Part shown: piece after piece, positions 9,331 to 15,263 of the stretch | Position numbering within the stretch: the first letter of the stretch is position 1 | Layout: each line of letters starts with the position of its first letter | Origin: Desulfococcaceae bacterium HSG9 | GTDB lineage: Bacteria > Desulfobacterota > Desulfobacteria > Desulfobacterales > JAUCGF01 | Length of the DNA stretch: 35,109 nucleotides | Direction of reading: 5' to 3' | NCBI GenBank assembly: GCA_030378005.1 | Contig: JAUCGF010000009.1 | Location: 1 to 35,109 of the forward strand | The notes under the pieces: model-generated | Seen by the model: the letters and a program-made list of their open reading frames with translations, nothing else | What the model was told of the DNA's origin: nothing | Databases searched by the model: none | Position numbers and translations under genes: made by a program

Positions 9331-9428
9331 ATAACTTACACATATTATCCAAAAGGAGTGCTGACTTCAGTTTGCGTTACGGGCAAAGCAAACTGAAGTC
9401 AGCACTCCTGATGGGTAAGTTATTTAAT
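9326..9428. repeat. Nested palindromic element overlapping the sigma gene stop
   Basis: Outer 14-bp arms ATTAAATAACTTAC (9326-9339) and their complement (9415-9428) enclose perfect 22-bp inner arms (9354-9375 / 9388-9409, core AGGAGTGCTGACTTCAG). The left edge supplies the TAA stop of the sigma gene. The outer arm recurs as CGAATTAAATAACTTAC at 3391-3407, and the inner-arm core is echoed in degraded form around 12680-12755. A small MITE or REP element that can also terminate transcription is likely. Confidence 0.75.
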
Positions 9429-9498
9429 TCGCGTTCCTGGAGCTTATAGCGATCCCCACCCTACGAAATTATGCAAACCCACCTGTTAAAAAATTAAA

Positions 9499-9529
9499 TT
9501 GTGAGAAAACGCTTTTTCCGCTGTATATA
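9499..9529 (+). promoter_or_regulatory. Candidate ECF-type promoter of the zinc-motif/CHAT operon
   Basis: TTGTGAGAAA (9499-9508), 14 unrelated bases and GTATATA (9523-9529) precede the gene starting at 9570 by 40 nt. The same two boxes with the same 14-nt spacing occur at 12839-12869, while the spacer sequence differs. Conservation of the boxes but not the spacer is what a sigma-factor binding site would show. Assignment to the adjacent ECF factor is inferred. Confidence 0.55.
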
Positions 9530-9569
9530 TATTACAGAGATGCGAATAAACAAATAAGGAGGTGTAATC

Positions 9570-10196
9570 ATGCAAACCCAATGTATTACGATTGAAACTC
9601 ATGCGAAATATATTTTTAACTGTCTGGCCCCTGACGAAAGGGAGCAAGCGGAATATCATTTTGCACAATGTGATGAGTGCCTGGAAAAACTGATTATAAA
9701 CAGGGAACTTTTAGAAGAAATTGATTTGGCTCAATTCGATCCGGCACCCTCGAATCTTATTCAGCCCGCTCTTGGAAAAATATTCGATTATTTGAAAACT
9801 TTTCGCGAATGGCTTACGGACTTAGCGCAGCCGCCCTGGCTCGGCAGCGTTGCCACCGTAAGAAGCGGCAAAGATTCCGCCAAAACAGTATCACCGGGCG
9901 CTGTTCTTGTAAAAAAAGAGATGCAAGACCTTCAAGTTGAAATTTATATCGAAAAACTGAAAGAAAGCCGGGTCGCTTTATGGATTCATGTATCTTGCAA
10001 TAAAAGGCCCGCACCCAATGTTTATCTGTCTTTGAAACAAGCGAGCGGCGCAACTGTCGCCAGGTTACTAAACCATGACTACGAGTGTTTCGACAATATC
10101 CCTTACGGACGCTATTCTTTAAAATTGGAACAAAAGGAAGCAGCCAAAGGAATCTACGCTTTTAAAATAGATGATCGGGGTCTTCATGAACGGTAA
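9570..10196 (+). CDS. Zinc-motif (ZAS-like) protein, candidate anti-sigma or CHAT partner
   Basis: The 208-residue protein begins behind a strong AAGGAGGTG site. Its first 40 residues carry HFAQCDEC, the H-x3-C-x2-C zinc motif (His29, Cys33, Cys36) of zf-HC2/ZAS anti-sigma factors, in the usual N-terminal position after a short helix. There is no membrane segment, so if it is an anti-sigma factor it is soluble. The part after residue 105 is predicted beta-rich (VEIYIEKLKESRVALWIHV, then PNVYLSLKQ) and resembles a small Ig-like or carrier domain. It overlaps the following CHAT gene, which suggests coupled translation and physical partnership. Binding to the upstream ECF sigma factor is inferred from the motif and position. 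Confidence 0.75.
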   Translation: MQTQCITIETHAKYIFNCLAPDEREQAEYHFAQCDECLEKLIINRELLEEIDLAQFDPAPSNLIQPALGKIFDYLKTFREWLTDLAQPPWLGSVATVRSGKDSAKTVSPGAVLVKKEMQDLQVEIYIEKLKESRVALWIHVSCNKRPAPNVYLSLKQASGATVARLLNHDYECFDNIPYGRYSLKLEQKEAAKGIYAFKIDDRGLHER

Positions 10197-12561
10197 TACC
10201 ATTATTCTGGATGTCTCAAAACAAGAAGACCGGCTGAAAATAGCTTTTTCAAATGACAAGGCCGCTCTCGCGTCATACAAACACTTTTCCGCTTCCATGA
10301 CGGAAATTGATGAAATCTGTGGCAACCTGACGGAAACCATGAATGTCGTCAGCAGAAACAGGAGAAAAGGTGATTTTGAAAAACTTCGACAAGAAGGCCG
10401 TAATCTGTGCGACAAACTTTTACCGGTAAAAATCACGGACAAGCTTTTATCCGCCAATGCCGGTAATCTGATACTGGTAATTGACGACAGCCTTGTTCAT
10501 ATACCTTATGAACTGCTTTGCCTGAATAATGAATTTCTTTGTATGCGTTTCAGTATGAGTCGCAAGGTAAAAACATGGCAGGAAGCCCCGTACATCACTG
10601 AACGCGAGTTGAAGCCGCCTCTGTCTCTCGGAATCGTAGCCAATCCTGAAGCCAACCTTGCTTTTGCGGCTTCTGAGGGTGAAGCGATTTTCAAGCTTGT
10701 GCAACGGGTAAACCGGGAAAACGATCCTATTATTGATCCTCATCTGAATATTAATACACTGAATCCCACGCCAGATGATGTTAAAAAAAAGATACGAGAT
10801 TTCGATCTTTTCCATTTCACCGGCCATGCTGATTACGATCCCGACAATCTGGAAAAATGTGGCTGGAGGTTGTCTCAAGGCGTTTTCTCCGTCAAAGACA
10901 TTGATAATATGGCCGGAGGGAACCCCATGCCCTCCCTTGTCTTTTCCAATGCTTGCCAATCCGCACGCACTCAAGGATGGCACCAAACCGATAAAAAAGG
11001 CTCCCTTGATCTGGCAAACTCTTTTTTGCGAGCCGGTGTGCAGCATTATATCGGAACAATTTGGAAAATAGCGGATCAAAAAAGCAAACTGTTTGCTGTT
11101 GAATTTTGGGAACTGCTTTGTTCCGGCGAATCAGTGGGAGAGGCCGTTAAAAATGCAAGAATCAATTTAACCGAAAAACATGGACCGAATATCTGCTGGG
11201 CCAGCTATCAATTATATAGCGGGTATCCGACATTCAGATATTTTGAAAAAAAGCGAGATCACGATCTCGTTCAGCCAATTTATAAATCCGATAATCCTGA
11301 TATTTTAAATTTAGGTATCAGAGGAGATACCGAATCTGAAAAGCCCCCACCTGAAAAGCGCGTATCTGGAAAATCCGAATCCAAAAATACCAAAATTTGG
11401 TCTAAAATAAAGATATTTACGTTGGTTTCGTTTCTGTTAATAGCTTGCTTGATAATAGCAAAGGTGGCAATAAATATAAACATTGTGATAAATCTGCACA
11501 TAAAAGAAAAACAAACAATGGTGTCCTTTAACTTAGAAGAACTTTCAATTAAAGAGCAGAATGAGACCGGCAACACATTCGATGAACTCCTGAAATTGGC
11601 TACTCTCAATGATACCATGAATAGTGGTACCACGAATATGGACGAACTGATTCAAGTGCCGCATGCTGAGTTTTCTTTTATGGAAAACTGGTTTCATCGC
11701 ATCGAAGGTAAGCAAAACATTTCCGCCCAGCCTCAAATTTCTTTTGTTAATGGTGATCCTGTCGTTATGGGAAACATAGGGCCTCACATACCAATCGCTC
11801 CTTCCCCCAACCCCTCCGGGATTTATGAGATGATGTATGATGAGATGCTACTGTCTGAATCCCCTCGCATATCAACTCCTTCCCCCAACCCCTCCGGGAT
11901 TTATGAGATGATGTATGATGAGATGCTACTGTCTGAATCCCCTCGCATATCAACTCCTTCCCCTAACCCCCCCGGGATTTATGAGATGCTACCGTCTGAA
12001 TCCCCTCGCATATCAATCGCTCCTCCCCCTAATCCCGACGCAAATAAAATGATCTTTCACAAGGCTATATCCGAATGGCACATGATGCGTTATGAATTTT
12101 CTTTTGAAAAAAAGCATTTTAACCCATGCACAATCGCCGTTGTTTTCGATAAAAAGACTGAATATCTGTTAGAAAATAAAGAAAAATTTAGAATCGCTAT
12201 TGAAAACCAGCTACAAGACGAACTCGGCTCTTTTTACGTAGTTGATCTGGATACCTTTCGCCAAACGCTTGATTTGAATATAATGAAATATAAACAGACT
12301 CCTGTAGATCAAAGAGAGCCTGTCGAAATAATGCTGCCCAAATATCTGCTTACCGTTGGTGTGGTTGATTATTCTCAGAACACCCCCATTGATTCTATCA
12401 CCAGCCTTTTTTATTTTGAGCAAGAGATTGCTATAAGATGTGAAAATACTGATGAGAGAATCCTTATCGGTTCTGATTTTATAAAGTATGAACAAGGCAA
12501 GCCCCTGATAAACAATTCTATTTTGGAAAAGTTAAAAAAAGGTGAAATGAAATGTGATTGA
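10186..12561 (+). CDS. Membrane-spanning CHAT-domain (caspase-like) protease
   Basis: I place the start at the ATG at 10186, overlapping the previous stop; ATG 10171 is an in-frame alternative without a better ribosome site. The product has 791 residues. The CHAT domain covers about residues 70-350 and keeps both catalytic positions: His214 in LFHFTGHADYD and Cys257 in FSNACQSA, followed by GTIWKIAD and the WASYQLYSGYP end typical of the family. A single membrane helix lies at about 410-432 (LVSFLLIACLIIAKVA). Beyond it are three proline-rich repeats (SPNPSGIYEMMYDEMLLSES) and a 170-residue C-terminal domain I do not recognise. The arrangement suggests a cytoplasmic protease joined through the membrane to an outer sensing part. 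Substrates are unknown; the co-encoded zinc-motif protein and sigma factor are the obvious candidates. Confidence 0.9.
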   Translation: MNGNTIILDVSKQEDRLKIAFSNDKAALASYKHFSASMTEIDEICGNLTETMNVVSRNRRKGDFEKLRQEGRNLCDKLLPVKITDKLLSANAGNLILVIDDSLVHIPYELLCLNNEFLCMRFSMSRKVKTWQEAPYITERELKPPLSLGIVANPEANLAFAASEGEAIFKLVQRVNRENDPIIDPHLNINTLNPTPDDVKKKIRDFDLFHFTGHADYDPDNLEKCGWRLSQGVFSVKDIDNMAGGNPMPSLVFSNACQSARTQGWHQTDKKGSLDLANSFLRAGVQHYIGTIWKIADQKSKLFAVEFWELLCSGESVGEAVKNARINLTEKHGPNICWASYQLYSGYPTFRYFEKKRDHDLVQPIYKSDNPDILNLGIRGDTESEKPPPEKRVSGKSESKNTKIWSKIKIFTLVSFLLIACLIIAKVAININIVINLHIKEKQTMVSFNLEELSIKEQNETGNTFDELLKLATLNDTMNSGTTNMDELIQVPHAEFSFMENWFHRIEGKQNISAQPQISFVNGDPVVMGNIGPHIPIAPSPNPSGIYEMMYDEMLLSESPRISTPSPNPSGIYEMMYDEMLLSESPRISTPSPNPPGIYEMLPSESPRISIAPPPNPDANKMIFHKAISEWHMMRYEFSFEKKHFNPCTIAVVFDKKTEYLLENKEKFRIAIENQLQDELGSFYVVDLDTFRQTLDLNIMKYKQTPVDQREPVEIMLPKYLLTVGVVDYSQNTPIDSITSLFYFEQEIAIRCENTDERILIGSDFIKYEQGKPLINNSILEKLKKGEMKCD
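11803..12021 (+). repeat. 78-bp tandem repeat within the CHAT gene
   Basis: Copies 11803-11880 and 11881-11958 are identical at the base level. A third copy (11959-12021) lacks 15 bases in frame. Each full unit encodes 26 residues rich in Pro, Ser, Glu and Met. Base identity between copies points to recent expansion, and the multiple-of-three period keeps length variation in frame. Confidence 0.9.
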
Positions 12562-12838
12562 TTTATTTAGTGGGTAGCGACTTGACGATAAAAAAGCGGG
12601 TTGCAATCTCCTTAATTTGATAGTGTCAAACGTAAATTCACGAATCACGTTTCGCATGAATAACTGGAAGTTACCGATACTCAGCACTCCTTTAGTTATT
12701 TGCCATCAAATTTTTCGATCTTCTGATACTCAGCAGCTCGAAAAAGGAGTGCCGAACTTACAGTTTGGCATTTTGCGCCCGCCTTAAAGAACTTGAAACA
12801 AGTCGTGGCCTTGTTTCCCCCCCAAAAAAAATATTTTT

Positions 12839-12869
12839 TTGTGAGAAAGTTCAATATCTTTTGTATATA
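12839..12869 (+). promoter_or_regulatory. Second copy of the TTGTGAGAAA-N14-GTATATA promoter-like pair
   Basis: TTGTGAGAAA (12839-12848), 14 bases and GTATATA (12863-12869) repeat the boxes found before the zinc-motif/CHAT genes. An AGGAGG ribosome site follows at 12905, but no intact gene does. It looks like a regulon promoter that has lost its gene. Confidence 0.5.
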
Positions 12870-12904
12870 GATTATAAATGACAAAAACACGAACTGAAAA
12901 ACTG

Positions 12905-12930
12905 AGGAGGTAATGAATATGATTGTGTGA
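12905..12930 (+). other. Orphan ribosome-binding site and aborted start
   Basis: AGGAGG (12905-12910) is followed eight bases later by ATG 12919, which reaches a TGA after three codons. Together with the promoter-like boxes upstream and the gene fragment downstream, this suggests the 5' end of a destroyed gene. A 64-codon frame from 12927 shows no convincing protein character and I do not call it. Confidence 0.4.
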
Positions 12931-13047
12931 AAAGGAATTTAAAAATGGCAAGCGAAATTGGGCAGGCGGCTCAGTGCAACAGGAAGATACGGCCAATATC
13001 AAAACCTTACGCACGAACTGCCCACCCGGTCAAGAACCCTTCCGTAA

Positions 13048-13245
13048 CACACCCGATTTCCCCTGTCAAGAATCAAGAGTCAGTCTATTCTATCTTTGCC
13101 TGTATGTGCTGTAAGGTTTAAGATTGGTCAGTTTAGAAGCTTTTTTGAAAAACACACCGGCGCACGTTTTACCCACGGTATATGCCCGCAATGCGCCCAA
13201 ACACTTTACCCGGACTTCAAGGTTGGTAAGAAGAAGATAATTTGA
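13048..13245 (+). pseudogene. C-terminal remnant of a signalling-protein Cys tail
   Basis: One frame ends in FFEKHTGARFTHGICPQC, then AQTLYPDF and a TGA at 13243. This is the conserved tail found at the C-terminus of many Desulfobacterota PAS-sensor and response-regulator proteins (normally PICxxCKKIRDDKGYW... then HGICPECxKKLYPD). The first half is damaged here: LPVCAVRFKIGQF stands where the CxxC-KKIRDD-YW segment should be. The frame has no ATG or ribosome site, and stops lie just upstream at 13045. It is a fragment. Confidence 0.65.
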
Positions 13246-13258
13246 CATTTAAACCGGC

Positions 13259-13322
13259 AGGCAAAATGCCGATGAAAGTTAGTGTGAATACAAATATCAG
13301 GGCGGCAATTTATCCACCCTAC
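13259..13322. repeat. Diverged copy of the GGTGGGCAAAATGCCG element
   Basis: GGCAAAATGCCGATGAAAG through a CCACCC end repeats 13685-13748 with few changes. It is the weaker of the two hairpins, since its right arm has more mismatches. Confidence 0.6.
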
Positions 13323-13350
13323 TACTTTTTTTCCGGCAGATTGAATCGTA

Positions 13351-13570
13351 TCATTTAAAAATAATTTATTTTATTTGTTACCTTTTCCCATTTTGATTTG
13401 GTTATACATATAAGGGCATCAACATAATTGTAAATCTAAAAATGAAAGATGCCTGAAACGTGTCATCTAAAAATAATTTATTTTATTTGTTACCTTTTCC
13501 CATTTTGATTTGGTTATACATATAAGGGCGTCAACATAATTGTAAATCTAAAAATGAAAGATGCCTGAAA
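13351..13570. repeat. Tandem duplication of a 108-bp AT-rich segment
   Basis: Copies 13351-13458 and 13463-13570 are 108 bp each and differ at two positions that I can see. They lie between two copies of a hairpin element upstream of the cohesin gene. Each contains a TATACATATAAG box that could serve as a -10 region, but I cannot show that it does. Confidence 0.85.
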
Positions 13571-13680
13571 GGCGTTGGAAAAAAACAAAAGCGGATAATC
13601 CGCATTTCACCATCCAACGCTGAGAACAAACTTTTGTTACAATGGAAAAATTGATTGAAAATAATGGCTTGCAGTTAATC

Positions 13681-13747
13681 CGGTGGGCAAAATGCCGATG
13701 AAGGTTAGTGTGAATACAAATATCAGGAACGGCATTTCATCCACCCT
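13681..13747. repeat. GGTGGGCAA-type hairpin element
   Basis: Arms GGTGGGCAAAATGCCG (13682-13697) and CGGCATTTCATCCACC pair with three mismatches around a loop of about 30 nt. GGTGGGCAA/TTGCCCACC ends recur at 17627-17715 and 20123-20211, so this belongs to a dispersed family. The short leader TTTCACCATCCAAC after it is also repeated (13606 and 13801). No gene is visible in 13246-13827. Confidence 0.6.
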
Positions 13748-13827
13748 TCTGACTGTCGAGATTAGGATTACGAAATTGAAAAGTTATTTCGTCCCCGATC
13801 CTTTCACCATCCAACACTGAGGATAAT

Positions 13828-15057
13828 ATGAAAATATCAATGAAAAACAAAACATTGAAACTTGCAATCGCCGCTATTCTTTTCTTATGTCAAACCGCCG
13901 TCGCCGCCACTCTGGATGTCGGTTCTCAAAAAGGGGAAAAAGGCGATACAGTGACTTTCAATATCAATGTAAGTGATTTAACCGAAGAAATGGACAGCTT
14001 GGGCTTTGATGTTCAATACGATTTCGCCATTTTAAAATATGATTCCTACCAACGCGGCTCCCTGACAGAAAATTTCCGGCAGTTAGGCGCCCTCAATATC
14101 GATCTCGGCAAAGTGCGCATCGGCGGTTTTGATACGGGTGAAAATGTCATTGCCGGCGGCGCTGGCGGTGATATTGTGCGCCTCACTTTTGAAGTCGTCG
14201 GCCAGGGCGATTGCAATATCAAAGTAACGAATCTGAAAGATGACCTGAAATCTTATGCGGCCCAAGGCGGGCGGTTCACTTATGGGCCTCAGAACGATGA
14301 CGACGATACTGAATCGGATGACGGTGAGGCCGACGCCACTGCTGAACCGGATGATAACAACACCGCTCCCGGCCCGACTTCGGGAACTTCGGGTAACACG
14401 ACTCAACCTGTCGCAACGACGAATCCGCCCCAGCCCGATGCGGATGGCAAATCTGAAAATAATGGCACGGTCGAAGAGAATACCGGCACGGTGAAGGATG
14501 CGTCTGGCAAGGCCGATGAAGTTTCTGAAAGCGCAAACCCACCGGATGATTCCCTCTATCCGCCCGATCTTATTAAAGATGGTACTGAGTACTTACTTCC
14601 ACCAATTGAGCCTCAAAATATTCCTGATACCGGGGGCGATAACAGGGAGATTAAGAAAAAAACGAAAATACAAAAAGGTGCCAAACCGGGCACAAACAAG
14701 AAACCCAAACCGACCTTTAAGAAAAAACCCGTAATAAAACCGCAAACCCGGCAATCAGCTAAACAAATCCAAACGCTGATTGATAAAAATGCTGAATTAA
14801 TCAAGCAATCGCATAAACTCATCAAGGAAAACTTAAAATTAATCAGACAGAATAATGCGTTAATACTGAAAAACAGCTACATGCTGGAATATATGGAAAA
14901 AACGAAACCGGCATCTGACAATGTCATCCTGATTGTTGTCGGCATCCTGATTCTGCTGGTTCTGATTTTTATTTTCATCGCGCTGCTGTTGCTATTGCTG
15001 CATTTCGGGTTCTTTTCATCAAAAAAATCCGTCAGAGTGCGGATTGAAAGAAAATGA
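13828..15057 (+). CDS. Membrane-anchored cohesin-domain protein
   Basis: The 409-residue protein starts at ATG 13828 behind GAGG. A signal peptide ends at TAVAA; a cohesin-type domain fills about residues 28-152 (SLGFDVQYDFAILKYD and VRIGGFDTGENVIAGGAGG are its characteristic strands). A long linker follows, acidic and Thr/Pro-rich (155-260) and then Lys/Pro-rich (270-305), with a regular coiled coil at about 308-360 (LIDKNAELIKQSHKLIKENL). One strong membrane helix (about 366-394) ends in the short basic tail KKSVRVRIERK. The layout places the cohesin outside the cell on a stalk, like an anchoring scaffoldin. The two following genes end in cohesin-dockerin modules, which are natural ligands. 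The partnership is inferred. Confidence 0.85.
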   Translation: MKISMKNKTLKLAIAAILFLCQTAVAATLDVGSQKGEKGDTVTFNINVSDLTEEMDSLGFDVQYDFAILKYDSYQRGSLTENFRQLGALNIDLGKVRIGGFDTGENVIAGGAGGDIVRLTFEVVGQGDCNIKVTNLKDDLKSYAAQGGRFTYGPQNDDDDTESDDGEADATAEPDDNNTAPGPTSGTSGNTTQPVATTNPPQPDADGKSENNGTVEENTGTVKDASGKADEVSESANPPDDSLYPPDLIKDGTEYLLPPIEPQNIPDTGGDNREIKKKTKIQKGAKPGTNKKPKPTFKKKPVIKPQTRQSAKQIQTLIDKNAELIKQSHKLIKENLKLIRQNNALILKNSYMLEYMEKTKPASDNVILIVVGILILLVLIFIFIALLLLLLHFGFFSSKKSVRVRIERK

Positions 15058-15106
15058 TAAACATACCGGCTGAAATTTTTGAAAACTTTTATTTTTTTGG
15101 CACAAT

Positions 15107-15144
15107 AAGGAGGTGATTTCATGGAATTTTCTATTGTATTTTAA
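15107..15144 (+). other. Strong ribosome-binding site with a seven-codon ORF
   Basis: AAGGAGGTGATTTCATGG gives an unusually long match to the 16S rRNA 3' end at ideal spacing, yet the frame from ATG 15121 codes only MEFSIVF before TAA. It may be a leader peptide of the following gene or the start of a lost one. The surrounding gap 15058-15263 holds no other feature. Confidence 0.35.
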
Positions 15145-15263
15145 TTTAGGCTCAAGGTCAAAATAACCACCCCATTTATGATTTTTGAAACATGATGAGT
15201 GAATTCACGTTTCACACATCACGTTTCACGTATGTTTTTAAAAAAATGAGAAAGGGAGAAAAA

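Noticed and set aside
10447..11079. 210-codon minus-strand frame opposite the CHAT domain
   Set aside because: Shadow of the catalytic CHAT domain, with no ribosome site and no recognisable domain.
12927..13121. 64-codon frame with start near an AAGGA-like site
   Set aside because: No family resemblance and it overlaps debris of the Cys-tail gene in another frame; more likely chance.
13351..13570. Possible CRISPR or riboswitch in the tandem 108-bp repeats
   Set aside because: Only two copies, a 4-bp gap, no spacer pattern, and no match to riboswitch consensus sequences I know.
15190..15240. Repeated TTTCACGTTTCAC strings, also near 26940
   Set aside because: Short low-complexity repeats without clear boundaries; not enough to call an element.
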